Assembly: GCA_020002185.1 (NCBI GenBank)
Contig: CM034534.1
Coordinates: 31,659,573-31,723,572, forward strand
Reading direction: 5' to 3'
Length of the DNA stretch: 64,000 nucleotides
Source: Paraescarpia echinospica
Taxonomy: Eukaryota > Annelida > Polychaeta > Sabellida > Siboglinidae
The notes beneath the pieces are model-generated. The model ran no database searches and was not told the DNA's origin. It saw only the letters and a program-made list of their open reading frames with translations. This document shows positions 22,940-35,444 of the stretch, in pieces (positions within the stretch are counted from its first letter, which is position 1; every line of letters begins with the position of its first letter). The position numbers and the translations under genes were made by a program.

Positions 22940-25900
22940 ATGAGTAACAAATTACGAGTTTCGTCTTTAAATTGTAGGGGTCTCAAAGAATTTCTGAAGA
23001 GAAAAAAATTATTCAGTATTTAAAAACCAACAAAGTAGACATTTGTTTATTACAAGAAACACATTGTTGTAATACTTCCTCTAGTAAAAATTGGGAACAA
23101 CAACGGGGAGGGAAAATGTATTGGTCATTTGGATCACCGAATTCAAAAGGGGTAGCCATTTGGTTTAGAACGAATTTAAAATTTGAAATTAAATCAATAG
23201 AAAGAGATACAGAAGGAAGATTACTATGGCTACTGGTAACAATTAATGGCCAAACAATACAATTGTTAAATATTTACGCTCCAACAATTCCCGTCAATCG
23301 TAAAGAATTTTTTACTTCCTTCAATCAGTACCTAAATGAAAAATTCCCCATAATATTAGGAGGAGATTTTAACTGTGTAATTGATATAAAATTAGACAAG
23401 AGTGGAGGGAATGACATGAACGGAGCTCGGGGTCGTAATGTCCTATTACCTATTTGTAATAAAAATAAACTACAAGATGCTTTTAGAAAATAGTACCCTC
23501 ATAAAAAAGAATATTCCTGGGAAAACTCAATACAATGCAGACTTGACCAATTCTATGTATCAAACACACTTTTAAAAAGAGTAATTTCAGTACAACATGA
23601 CTCATTAGGCAATAATATTTCAGATCACATGATGGTGTCATTATATGTTACTTTGGGTGATGTTCTGCAAGAGACTGGACCAGGGTATTGGAAATGTAAT
23701 ACGAAAACTTTAGAAGATCCATACTTTCAAATTGATTTTAAATATTTATGGGAAACATTAGAAACAAGTACTCAACATAACACCGAGTGGTGGGAAGAAT
23801 GTAAAATACAATTCCGACGATTAATAATGTTCCATTCTATGCGATTATTACGAGTTAAACAATCTGAATTACAAGAAGCAAAACAAAATTTAAAAAGACT
23901 AAACCGACTCGGAAACAAACACGGAATATCACAAGATTTACAAAACCAAATTAAAAAAGCACAAAGCTTGGTAGATTCTATTAATAATACATTGTTAGAA
24001 GGTTCGAAAATAAGATCCAAAGTTAAATACTTAGAAAATGGTAAAAACCTACAACTTTCTTCTTAATTAAAGAGAAAAAGTCGGCCACAGAGAAATATAT
24101 TAAATTCTTAAAAAATGATAAAGGAGAAATATTTACTACTAATGAAAGAAGAATGTAGACAATTTTATGAAAAATTGTATAAACGAAAAGATACTGACGT
24201 TTCCCTAAATGAGTATTTTCTTAAAGACATCCCAAAACTGAGTGAAGAGAGTTCACAACTGTGTGAAGGACAAATAACGTTGGAAGAATGTAAGAAAGCA
24301 ATAAAACTAATGGAGAATAATAAATCCCCAGGACCGGATGGATTACCAACATAATTTTACACTTTCGCTTTTCCTTACATTGGTAAATCGTTTGTAAATC
24401 TGATAAATCGTTGTTGGTTAGAAGGAAAACTTCAACCTTCCCAAAGACAGTGTTTAATAACACTAATATGTAAAGACAAAGAAAACGCAGAACTTTTGAC
24501 AAATTGGCGTCCTATTTCCTTATTAAACTGTGATTACAAAATTGTTTCTAAAGCTCTTACTTCAAGACTAAGGACAGTAATGAATGAAACAGTACATCCA
24601 GACCAAACATGTTCAATTCCAGGGCGTACCATCCAAGATAACATACATCTGATTCGAAATATTACAGAATATATAAATGGGAAGAATATGGCAGGTGCCA
24701 TTATATCATTAGATCAATCTAAAGCGTTTGATAGAGTATCACATACTTTTACTGTACTAGAAGCTTTTGGGTTTGGAACGCAATTCATTTCCTTGGTCAA
24801 ACTATTATACGCTGACGTGTCAAGTCAAATATTAGTAAACGGATTCATTACAGAGTCCTTACCAGTTCAGTGTAGTGTACGACAAGGATGCAGCCTGTCA
24901 CCTTTGTTCTATGTGCTATGTATAGAACCTTTTGCCCAACGCATACGCAATGATCCCATGATCAAAGGATTCCCACTTCCTGGGACACAAGAAGAGGCAA
25001 AAATATCTCAGTACGCCGATGATACAACTTTATTTGTAACAAATGACAGTTCAGTTAGGAAAATTCTAATGTTAATAGAATTGTATGAGTTGGTATCAGC
25101 AGCGAAGTTAAACAAACAAAAAACATTTGGAACTTGATAGGTAAATGGAGAGATAGAAAAGACCAGCCTTTTGGTTTAAAATGGTCGAGTGAACTTAAGA
25201 AGTTATATGGGATTTATTTAGGGTCAGAACATGCTGAAAGTAACAACTGGGGGAAAATTGCTTCGAAAATTGAAAAAACTGTAAATTTATTTAGTAATAG
25301 AGACTTGACATTTAAAGGCAGAAGCGTTATCTTACATACGGTTATCTGTAATTCCATTTGGTATGCAGAAAGTGTATTACTTATGCCTGCATATGTGGAA
25401 ACACGGTTAAACAAACTATTGTTTTCATTCACATGGAAAAACAAAGTAGAAATGGTTAATAGAAAGACAACGCAAAACAGTTTCTATGAAGGAGGGATGA
25501 ATGTGGTAAACTTACGAACTAAATTGAATGCATTAATAATTAAACACGTGTTGACATTAATAAAAGGAAGTCAAGCAAAATGGATTTTTCTTGCACAGTA
25601 CTGGATATTAATTCCTCTCTAGCTGACAAAACCAAACCACATTCATAGTCAGCACCCAAGTTTTATAGAGATGCCTTAAAGCTTTTCCGCAGTTTCGTTG
25701 AAGAATTTCCCAATTATTGTGGAACTGAAATGGTGACTACAAAGATTATATATAATAAACTAATGAAAGTGCACCCACCATATGTCAAATCGATTTTCCC
25801 GTCAATCGAATTTGAACTGGCCTTGAGAAACATTCATTGTTAGTTCGTAAATCAAAAATACAGAGATTTAGCATGGAGAATTGCACACCAAGCATTGAAG

Positions 25901-26381
25901 ACGCAAGTAAAGTTGCACACTTACAAACTTAATAAAACACCCGAGTGTAATCTGTGTGCGAAACGACGAGTCCTTAACACATTTGTTTTTTGGGTATACT
26001 TTAGTACAAGAAAATTGGACTTTCGTTGAAGCTGTGTTTGAACGGTTAACAGGAATTCATTTCCACATAGACCAGAAACTGGTAGTATTCAATCTTTACA
26101 AAAAAATGAATGTTCCACAATTTAATGAAATGTTGCTGTTCTTTGTGAACTTACATAAGTACTGCATATGGACGTAGAGAAATGAAGTAAAATATGACAA
26201 AAAGAAGGTGACAACTTTGGGTATAAGAAGTTTCTTTATTAGATGCTTAGAATCACGAATTAAAACAGATTACCACTGATTCGACAGAGAAATGTTAACA
26301 AAATACTGGTGCAGAAACAGGAATATAGCTTACATGGATAATGATAACATTAAAATTCTGTTGCGGCTTCATCCACCGTAA
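22940..26381 (+). pseudogene. LINE B ORF2, endonuclease-RT with several stops
   Basis: The start is ATG at 22940 (MSNKLRVSSLNCRGL). An APE-type endonuclease follows (LLQETHC, IYAPTIP, GGDFNCVID), then RT (DYKIVSKALTSRL, LDQSKAFDRVSH, RQGCSLSP, QYADDTTLF) and a C-terminal CCHC-like motif, ending LLRLHPP. Frames change or stop near 23000, 23490, 24060, 24350, 25137, 25620 and 25840. The expected full length is about 1150 residues as in LINE A. The RT catalytic YADD is still present. Confidence 0.87.
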
Positions 26382-27888
26382 GTTGCTTATTCTATTGAAT
26401 AACTTACTAGAAAACTGGATTTGGAATATCAGAAATTTATGTAAACAAGACTTAAAAAAGTAAAAGCATTAAATATTAATGCTTTCATTCGCAAGCATTC
26501 TTTTAGATGCCGAGATAACTATGTTGTCTGAGTTGAAGGCAATTCGGTTAAGACCCTATTGTGCGTACACCCGCCTTAGAACCGTTTAACTATAAGTCAT
26601 AGGAGTGTTTCAGTTGAAACCACAAGGACAACAAATTCACCGTGAGACCAACCAGTCGCTCCTCAGAGAAGGCTGGGAAACAGCAAGCAGTGTAACATTC
26701 AAACCCAGCCTCGACTCGTAACATTTGGGAGTGCTCGCTAGATGTCAACAACCCACGTCCTAGAGGAGACTCACATCAAGCAGTCGCCAGCCAGTTGTAC
26801 CTTGGAAGTTTCACAACGCCACAATGAGCAGTGTCGTTCGACCGGCGGGCCTAACACGCAAACACTCACGCAGAAAGACCGTTAAACAACACGACCGCCT
26901 TGTGACACGCGACTCATAAAGTCCGGGAAGTTTGCGGAAACAACACCGACCAATGTTGCTCGTTCGAGTCAGAACACTTTCACAGCCGATAGCACAAGTG
27001 GCCTGTCATCACAGTCGTGCCTTGTAGCGACAGGAGTGTCTCGTGAAGTGTTATAACGATCAAAGTCACCTGATCGGCCCGGCTAAATCGTTACGCAATT
27101 TCGAACAGTGTCGCTCGACCGATAATTACAATGCGACGTCCGTCTACTCACATAGTGAACACTTGCAATCATACAGTGTCATTATTAGCTTCGCACAGTG
27201 ATGTTTTTTTCCTCTGCCTATATTGTAGAGGCAGCTTTACGAAGTGACTACACTAAAGAATTTGAATTCAGTCATTTACCTTTAATAATATATGTTAGAC
27301 ATACTGTTGTATCAAACAATATATCGTGACATTTATTGATGTAGTTACTATAATTGCTTGATTAGATATGTGTATGTATGTATGTTTATATGTATATATA
27401 TATATATATATGTGTGTGTGTATATATGTACGTATGTGTGTGTATATATATGATTGCATCAGGTGGACGCTACCTCTTGGTGTACTACACCTTTAGAGAT
27501 TAATTACAACATTTGCAGAGCTGTGTGACAACTCAATATAATAATATTATGGACACCTTCAGGATCACTACAGAAACGTCTACGTATTCTGGTACATATA
27601 ACCTGTTGTAATCGTATTTCTAATTAACATTTTTGGACTTGTACTTTCGACTCACCTTTAAGGGTACCGGCCCATTATGAATGTATAAAAGTGTGCGCGT
27701 TTATGAGTGCATATATGTGTATACATAGAGTCGCACATATGGTTATACAAATTCTAAATCGCTTTCTTGCACGGTAGGATATATCCTATACTCAAGTAAC
27801 ATCATCCAATGATCAACTGAGTGGAAACAGCCACAAAGAGCCTGACTTCTCATTTCGTGTCATTTTGTCAAGGCTTGTGAGGGAGGAC

Positions 27889-27957
27889 TCCTATAGGGGG
27901 GTCTACCGTCACACGTTCTTTCATTCTGCCACTGGCGCGGCCCTAAAAAGCCCCCAA
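27889..27957 (+). promoter_or_regulatory. Conserved 3' UTR element of the U5 LINEs (LINE B copy)
   Basis: CTCCTATAGGGGGGTCTACC followed by CTGCCACTGGCGCGGCC and TAAAAAGCCC is shared with LINE A at about 20331-20400, 51450-51520 and 58948-59020, although the surrounding 3' UTRs differ strongly. CCCCTATAGGGG in LINE A is a perfect palindrome. A role as RT recognition structure is inference. Confidence 0.5.
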
Positions 27958-28261
27958 GCTACCTCATATCATATTGAAGTCAGTAATGTCATCATTCATT
28001 CGTCATTTGGACCAATGGAGGGTTAATTCCCGCAAGTCCGCAAACCAAATAATTGGATAAGGGATAAACATATACCGTGCTAAGAGATCCTTTAAAAAAA
28101 AAAAATTTCAATTGATAAATTGTGGAAAAAAATTCCTTTCTTGAACCGCTTACAGCAGGGGACTGTATACAAGTTATATCGAAGGTAGTTTATTCGATTA
28201 TTCGTGCAACTTTTACTTTGTATATACATGTACAATATTGCGAATAAACATTTAAAGAAAC

Positions 28262-28353
28262 AAATCTTTCGCCTTTTACTAAAGATTTCCGTGGAGAGGA
28301 ACATTACAATGAGTCTATAGACTAATTTGTCGAACCCTGACTTCGGTTAGGGT
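28262..28353 (+). pseudogene. U5 snRNA lacking its first 28 bases, behind LINE B
   Basis: It starts at AAATCTTTCGCC, keeps loop I GCCTTTTAC and the 3' hairpin, and has the same disrupted Sm site AATTTGTCG as the fragment at 20758. Without the 5' strand of stem I and its promoter it cannot be expressed as U5. Confidence 0.9.
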
Positions 28354-30540
28354 AATTCAAACACAAAAATAATTACACCTGCTTAATTCGCGTGTGTTAT
28401 TGAATTGGGGTTAGGACAGCCGTTTCCGAGTATTTGGAAGCCACCTTAGACCTACGTAATGTTCCGTATTGCATAGCTGGCTTGATTCCACACCATCAAG
28501 GATCAAAGATCGGACCGCCATTACGTACATATAGAATCCCTGGGAACATGAGGATTGGGTGTGTGGTGTGAATTTCTTTCAAGTAATTAGTTGTGGAATA
28601 AATTGGTACAGTTAATTTTCGATGTACTACTGCAATAAATTAAGTCTTTCACTGGGGACTAATCATAATCAATAGACGCTGATCGTTCGCGAATCTCCAG
28701 TGACAATTTTTTAGAACGCACAAGCATTTCAAAGAAAATCTTCATGCCGGTTCGAAATCGAGGGGTACTTTTTGGTGGGATTCTTTCTCGAAAACGGTAT
28801 GCAGTTTTTACGAGTTTCCTACTGGAAACTAACGTGTCATGTGTTGCCTAAATGTTAAGAAATATATATTTAGCACAGGAAACGCAATAGTTTTCCCTCG
28901 TGTGAACTACCTTCTGCTCTCCCGTCCCGGCTACTTCGAGGAAATGACTTTCGATACGCGTCTCAGCTAGTTTCCTTACAATTGCATTTTTTTGTTATTT
29001 TCAAAAGAATCAATCATCCCGGATAAGTTTTGAAATCTTGTTTGAATATGCACGTTTCCAAGAATCTAACAATGGTGTTTCTCAGCTCGCATTTACGGCG
29101 CAGCTACTATTGTATACAGACGCGAGCACCTGGCCATCTCGCTTGGATTACACTGCAGAACACACACTATACCAGCCACGAGTAGAATCGTTCGATCGCC
29201 AAACTGAGCGAACGATTCGGCATTGCCACACGCAACTGGTGTGTCACGCTTTGTGAAATAACATTACGCAAATGTTGAGCTTTCTTTTGTAACGACGTAG
29301 CGTTTTGTTGTCGCTAACGCGAACACGCTTCTCGACTGTAAAAATCCAATTAGTCAAATTCGCACACCCTGTTGCTTTCATTGTCAAAAAACGCACGATT
29401 GACCCCATGAAGTTCGATTGCGGTAATTAAAAGGTGTTGCGTACCGTCTACTAACTGTTGGCGACTGCATTGTGTGATTGACACGCGAATAGTGGGCTAT
29501 TGTTCTGAAACGGCAATAACATAAAGCGACAATGTCGCACCATCGGAAAACTTAACTTGATTAACTCGGTTCATATGTGCCAAATCAACGAAATGCCCTT
29601 TGAAGATATAGTTAACAACAAATCGGGATCTGCAGGTCAAAAGTTGATTTTGTTTTCCATAAGCGGTCATTTCACTTTATGCAGCCTATTACGCACTATG
29701 ATCACACGGACAAGATCACAATGGCACACGTCGTTGCCCGTCATGTGATCGACCTGTTGCAGTTTTTCTTTACTTCTTAACAATTGCTAAAAGCAGGACG
29801 GTATGTGTACATATGCACGTTTAATGTTGTCACTGACTAGTGAGTGCGCATGCGTCAGGTGTAGTTGATTCTTGTTTTATTCTCATTCGTTTATTGTTAA
29901 AAACACAAATTATCAAGACTGTCATCATTCAAAATTTACATACAAGCATTTGTAGCATCATCACAATACGTACATATCAATACATTTGCGATCAAGTAGT
30001 CCAAAGTTATAGTTCACTAAATTATATTGCCTAACAACCAACACAAACTTTTAAATCAAAATGGCGGATTTGTAAACAATAAGCAGAGCGCGCCAAACCA
30101 AAATCGCCCCCACAGCAACTCAAATAATCGACGCACTCTTACAAAATAAATGCACATTACCTTGAGTCATTAAATATTAGTAATACCAGTCACATAAACT
30201 AGGCATTATCGAAATAGCTCTAGATTAGGAACATCTGTGTAAGGAATAATATCCCCCCTCTGTTTTATCATCTCATGAACTTACTAACAGGCCCTCCTTC
30301 GGGTGTACAACTGTCACGTACCCCTGTGTTAAAACATACCCTGAGTCCTGAGTCGGCCCAGGACATAAACTTACTATTATTCATATACCCTACCATCTAC
30401 CTGTTTGTGTTTGCACCAGCCCAAACCCTGCACTTGCACTGTTTTAAAACAGCTTAGTTTTATTTACTTTTATTCTACTTAAATGCGGCTTTAGCTAATC
30501 CAAAGGCAGTATATTTCGCAATCCACTCCCTGGCCTCGAC

Positions 30541-31137
30541 ATGAAGTTCACACAGCTCATAGCCCTGTGCTTTGTTGCTGCAAACATGCATAGATACCTC
30601 CACCAAAACTCCATAATTGAGGATGGCGTCCCAACATTTTCAACAATGCTGACAAGAAAGCTGCCATCCTTTCCAAAATTCACAGATACAAAGAAAAACA
30701 AGATGATGCCAACTAAACCTCACAGCCTTTCCTTACTGTATATTTGTGGACTACTAGTCCAAGCAGGGAACCTTCATCCAAACCCTGGCCCCACGTCAAC
30801 CTCCATTCCAGACTTCCCATGTGGCACCTGCAGTCATGCAGTACATGAACACCACCATGCCATCCAATGTGATGAATGTGACTGCTGGTACCACACCTCG
30901 TGTGTCCAAATAAATGATACCACATATGAACAATTAAAGCACAACAGTGTCCTATGGTTTTGCTCTTGCTGTGGGCTCCCAAACAATTCCAGATGTATAT
31001 ACTCAAGCAACATAACCACATCAAACCAATACTCAGTTCTGCAGTCTCTTTCAGACAGCAGTAACTACACACATAGCATGGATGACCAAAACCCTACATT
31101 TGCACCTAATCCAGCAAATACATCTACCCCCGACTGA
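30541..31137 (+). CDS. LINE C ORF1 protein with PHD finger
   Basis: 198 codons, open from ATG 30541. After a basic N-terminal part comes LLYICGLLVQAGNLHPNPGP (the HPNPGP motif typical of CR1-type LINEs), then a PHD-like C4HC3 finger: CGTCSHAVHEHH, CDECDCWYHTSCV and LWFCSCC. The Ser/Asn-rich tail has no domain. It ends 33 bases before ORF2. In CR1-type elements this domain is thought to aid RNP assembly or chromatin contact; the role here is inferred. Confidence 0.8.
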   Translation: MKFTQLIALCFVAANMHRYLHQNSIIEDGVPTFSTMLTRKLPSFPKFTDTKKNKMMPTKPHSLSLLYICGLLVQAGNLHPNPGPTSTSIPDFPCGTCSHAVHEHHHAIQCDECDCWYHTSCVQINDTTYEQLKHNSVLWFCSCCGLPNNSRCIYSSNITTSNQYSVLQSLSDSSNYTHSMDDQNPTFAPNPANTSTPD

Positions 31138-31170
31138 GCAAATGCTAAAACAAAATCTAAACTAAAAACC

Positions 31171-33981
31171 ATGCTGATCAACTGCAACAGTGTCAAGAGC
31201 ACAGCCAAAGTATCCCAACTTCAAGCAACAATAAATTCAACAAACCCTGACATACTTTTCCTAGTGGAAACCAAACTTGATTCAACCATCCCCACATATT
31301 CTTTTCTCCCCACAAACTATGATGCAATCAGAAAGGACCGCAACACTCATGGAGGTGGTGTTCTGATAGCACTGAGAAATGACATAATTGCAGACCCCCA
31401 AAATAAACTGAATACTACGTGTGAAATAGTTTGGACTAAACTACACTTCTTTTATAACAAAGCCATCTATTTGGCATCCTACTACAGACCCCCAAATGAT
31501 CATACAACATCCCTGGAAGCCCTACATGAATCCCTGGCTATCCTCTACCGTGGCTGCAAACTTCCTCCATCAGTTATAATCGCCGGGGACCTAAACCTAC
31601 CAGACATCAACTGGGAAAACCTCTGTACAACAAACCAACAGACAGCAACAAAACACAACAAACTACTTGAAATAGTCAGTGAATATGGTTTAACAAATAT
31701 GGTAAATGAACCGACCCGACTAGACTCTGGAAATATCCTTGACCTTGTACTTACACCAAACCCCGCCCTTATATCCAGCGTAAACACAGTGACAGGTATG
31801 AGCGATCACGAAACTGTTCTCTTTCACATTAATATGAACCCGATGAAGAAAACCAAACCTCCACACAAAGTGTACAACTTTAAGTCTGCTAACTGGGAAG
31901 CCCTCAGATCAAACTGTACCCTTCTTGCTCAAAAGTACTTTGCCCGAAATCCCGATAACCTAGACATTGATGCAAATTGGAACTTTTTTCACCAAAACTA
32001 CACTCGACTGATAGAACAATCTATCCCTAGCCGCATGACAAAATCAAAACCGCATTTACCCTGGATCACAAAAAAACATAATCAGACTACAAAGAAAACG
32101 GGACAAAACTCATGCTAATGCTAAGAAAACAAAGAAAAACAAACACTGGGAACACTTCAAGAACCTAAGAAAAGAAGTCAACAAAGAAATAACCAAATCC
32201 TACAACAGCTACATCAATAACATCATAGGTGAAAGCCTCACCACAAACCCTAAGCGATTCTGGTCCTTCATTAAACAAACAAAAACTGAAAACCTTGGCA
32301 TCCCAACACTAAAAGCAAATGGCAAGATGCAAACAACTGATCACGATAAAGCAAACACACTAAATGACCACTTCAAATCAGTTTTCACCAAAGAACAACT
32401 TCCTATCCCAACTAAAGGCCCATCACCATTCCCTTCAATCGAAACACTTAATATCGGAATAAATGGCATCATAAAACAGCTTGAAGCTCTAACACCAAAC
32501 AAGGCACCAGGACCAGATGAAATCCCAGCAAAAGTATTAAAGGAGACTGCTAGAGAAATATCTACAATAATACAACACATATTCCAGCAATCATACACCT
32601 CCAGCAAACTCCCACAAGCCTGGACCACAGCTCTTGTCACCCCAGTATACAAGAAAGGCAGCAAAAGTGATCCCGTAAATTACAGACCAATTTCCCTGTC
32701 ATGCATTCTGTGCAAGGTGATGGAGCATATCGTTCTTAGTCACATGTGGAAACACCTCAGTGCTAACAACGTTATCCTCCATCACCAGCATGGATTCCGA
32801 ACTGGACTATCCTGCCAAACACAGCTTGTGGAAGCAGTCCATGACTGGGCTTCCTCTATGAACGACCAGAAACAAATATACGTCATCCTCCTCGATTTTT
32901 CCAAAGCTTTCGACAAGGTTCCCCACAAACGACTTCTCAATAAATTAAACTACTATGGTATCACAGGTCACACACTACAATGGATAACGTCATTTCTATC
33001 AAACCGCACCCAGATCGTATCAATAAATGGTTCCCACTCAGCTCCTGCAAATGTCATCTCCGGCGTACCCCAAGGCTCAGTCCTTGGCCCAGTCCTCTTC
33101 CTACTGTACATAAATGACATCACCAATTCAATTAACTCAACTATCAGACTCTTTGCCGATGACTCGATCCTATATAGAGAAATCCAAACACCTGCAGACC
33201 ATAACATCCTTCAAACAGACCTAAACAAACTAACCGACTGGACAGACAAGTGGCAAATGAACTTCAATATCCCAAAATGTCAACTTCTCAGAATTACCCA
33301 TAAACGCAAACCAAGCCTTTTCACTTACACCATCTCAAACCAACCAGTTTCCCAAGACGATTCACATCCCTATCTTGGCATCACAATAGATTCTAAACTG
33401 TCGTGGACAAAGCATGTTAACACCACTGCATCTCAGTCCGCTAGAACACCTGGCCTCCTTAAACGCTCTCTCCACCCTGTAACATCTAAAGTTAAGGAAA
33501 CAGCCTACAATATGTTAGTAAGGCCAAAACTAGAGTACGGAGCTGTAGCATGGAATCCCCATACACAAAATAACATTGATACCCTTGAAAATATCCAAAG
33601 AAGCGCAGCTTGATTTACTTTAAATGACCACCGCCGCACAACAAGCGTAACCAGCCTCATAAATAAACTTGGTTGGCAGACTCTAGAAAGAAGACGATTA
33701 CAACACCAACTTACTTTCTTCTACAAAATAAACCACAAACTCCTGAACATTACCCTACCACAACATCTTATAGTCCCATGCTCCCGTACACGAAACAGTG
33801 ATCCAAACAAATACATACAAATACATGCATAAATACATATGCATACTTATTCTATCCTAGAGTTATAAGAGCTTGGAATTTACTTCCCCCAGAAACAATA
33901 ACCCTACCCACACTACGCCCATTCCAACAAGCTCTGAGCACCATCCACCTTGTTGCTCCAGCCCACCTTACCAGACTATAG
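31171..33981 (+). pseudogene. LINE C ORF2, endonuclease-RT with one frameshift and stops
   Basis: The endonuclease half (31171-32118) shows INCNSVKSTAK, LVETKLDS, YYRPPND, AGDLNLPDINW and MSDHE. A frameshift near 32100 breaks the linker. The RT frame (32327-33613) has NKAPGPDEIP, NYRPISLSCILCKVME, LLDFSKAFDKVPH, GVPQGSVLGP and LFADDSILY. A TGA at 33611 interrupts the C-terminal part, which continues as LGWQTLERRR to a natural end at 33981 after one more stop. The ADDS variant of the catalytic box is usual for the CR1/L2 group. Only about three lesions separate it from an open frame. Confidence 0.87.
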
Positions 33982-34634
33982 ACAGAGACTGTGTTTTTAA
34001 CCTGCACAAATTATTGCACTTGGTTTACATAATTATTTGTTTTATTTTATTTTAAAATTATTTGTCAAATTCAGTTTCACGCACCCTTTGCAATGAGCAC
34101 TGCACATCTCCTAGGTTAGCCCCAGAAGGGGCTGTGTGGAGAAGCAATACTTAAGAACGTAAACCCTACACTTCACGCGCCAGCCAGAAATGTAAGCGTC
34201 GGACATACGCAATTGTCGTAGACTTCAAATGTCACCATTTCTGTGATATACATATTGTTATTACAGAACAAATCTTCATCGAGTCATCACATCATTTTAT
34301 TTCCCTAAACCGAGAAATAAAATGATATTTTCTTCACACGTCATCGGGTACTCATAGGGTGGCCAAAGGTGAATCGATACCGTTTGGTGACGGTCGCCTC
34401 CAAAAGAATTGCGACTTTGCTGTCCCTATCGGTCAAGTAGGAAATTAATTAATCTGTAGTTCTTATTCCTTTAGGGTGACCAGTCCACAGCTGGTTAAAA
34501 TCATAATGTCACTTACTATATGTCGATTATAACACTTCATGATCGAACAGAGACCTGATGTTTATCAAACGGTAGTCAGTTTTCAAAGTGATTAATTTCT
34601 AGCCCTGTCTCTGAGTCGTGTGTGCGCCGTTATA

Positions 34635-34653
34635 GGCACCATTTTCTATGCCG
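34635..34653 (+). promoter_or_regulatory. Candidate proximal sequence element of the U5 gene
   Basis: GGCACCATTTTCTATGCCG lies about 41-59 bases upstream of the U5 start and is conserved at 61406-61424 and 63532-63550. The place fits the metazoan snRNA PSE. It is absent from the deleted 507-bp units (before 35201 and 52343). The assignment rests on position and conservation only. Confidence 0.4.
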
Positions 34654-34693
34654 ACCTTTTTCATAGCGCTTGCTTCACGCACCGATGTACAAG

Positions 34694-34813
34694 TACTCTG
34701 GTTTCTCTTCAGCCCACGCATAAATCTTTCGCCTTTTACTAAAGATTTCCGTGGAGAGGAACATTACAATGAGTCTATAGACTAATTTTTTGAACCCTGA
34801 CTTCGGTTAGGGT
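34694..34813 (+). ncRNA. U5 spliceosomal snRNA gene, intact
   Basis: 120 bases from TACTCTGGTTTCTCTTCAG to GGTTAGGGT. The 5' stem, loop I (GCCTTTTAC between AAATCTTTC and TAAAGATTT), GTGGAGAGGAAC, the Sm site AATTTTTTG and the cTTCGg-capped 3' hairpin are all present; the first 40 bases are almost those of human U5. U5 loop I aligns the two exons in the spliceosome. The downstream CAAACATAAAAATAAC may act as 3' box. A conserved candidate PSE lies upstream. Confidence 0.93.
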
Positions 34814-35200
34814 AATTCAAACATAAAAATAACTCCATCTGCTTAATTCGCGTGTGTTATTGTATTAGGGTTAGGACAGCCGTTTCCGAGTATTTGGAAG
34901 CCACCTTAGACCTACGTAATGTTCCGTATTGCATAGCTGCTTTGATTCCACATCATCAAGGATCAAAGATCGGACCGCCATTACGTACATATAGAATCCC
35001 TGGGAACATGAGTTAATTTTCGATGTACTACTGCAATAAATTAAGTCTTTCACTGGGGATTAATCATAATTAATAGACGCTGATCGTTTGCGAATCTCCA
35101 TAGTGACAATTTTTTAGAACGCACAAGCATTTCAAAGATAATCTCCATGCCAGTTCGAAATCGACGGGTACTATGTTTGCTTCACGCACCGAAGTACAAG

Positions 35201-35238
35201 TACTCTGGTTTCTCTTCAGCCCACGCATAAATCTTTCG
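35201..35238 (+). pseudogene. U5 snRNA 5' half, split by LINE A copy 2
   Basis: TACTCTGGTTTCTCTTCAG to AAATCTTTCG, then an abrupt switch to the LINE 5' end AATTGTTGGAGTG. The upstream spacer is the deleted short type and lacks the candidate PSE. Confidence 0.92.
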
Positions 35239-35280
35239 AATTGTTGGAGTGTTGCAGGTATTACAAGGTGTAGCAAGTGA

Positions 35281-35444
35281 ATGGTGACGATGGCGGAATC
35301 GTCAGGTCTCGGACAAGATTGGGCATCGGTGAAGAAGAGATCACTAATTCTGTCAGGACCACGTGAAGGTAATTTTTACTTTCGAGAAGATTTCTTTGCG
35401 TCTTTGCAAACAATTCTTGGTAGTGTCAAAGATAATGTGTTGTC
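35281..35444 (+). pseudogene. LINE A copy 2 ORF1, N-terminal piece
   Basis: MVTMAESSGLGQDWASVKKR to about residue 54 (SVKDNVLS), cut by the palindromic element. The start ATG lies 43 bases into the LINE; a second ATG (MAESSG) follows three codons later. The frame resumes at 45163 with FGPLSKNTEWHIVLKTE. Confidence 0.85.

Larger units (their letters stand above)
21426..28261 (+). mobile_element. LINE B: second Tx1-like family, U1 head and U5 3' flank
   Basis: ORF1, ORF2 and the 3' UTR are homologous to LINE A but clearly diverged in sequence, so this is a separate family or old subfamily. The 5' end is fused to U1 bases (21391-21425). The 3' end AATAAACATTTAAAGAAAC is nearly the LINE A 3' end and joins the U5 gene at AAATCTTTCGCC, upstream of the LINE A site. 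It has several stops and frameshifts, so it is dead. A (TA)n/(TG)n microsatellite is at about 27370-27450. Confidence 0.88.
29839..34156 (+). mobile_element. LINE C: CR1-like retrotransposon in a U5 spacer
   Basis: The U5 spacer is interrupted between GTTGTCACTGAC and GTAAACCCTACAC; 4.3 kb of unrelated sequence sits between them. It has a 5' UTR of about 700 bp, ORF1 with a PHD finger, ORF2 with endonuclease and RT, and a short 3' end (CCCCAGAAGGGGCTGTGTGG hairpin). An obvious long target duplication is absent. It is younger than the array unit it entered. Confidence 0.88.
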
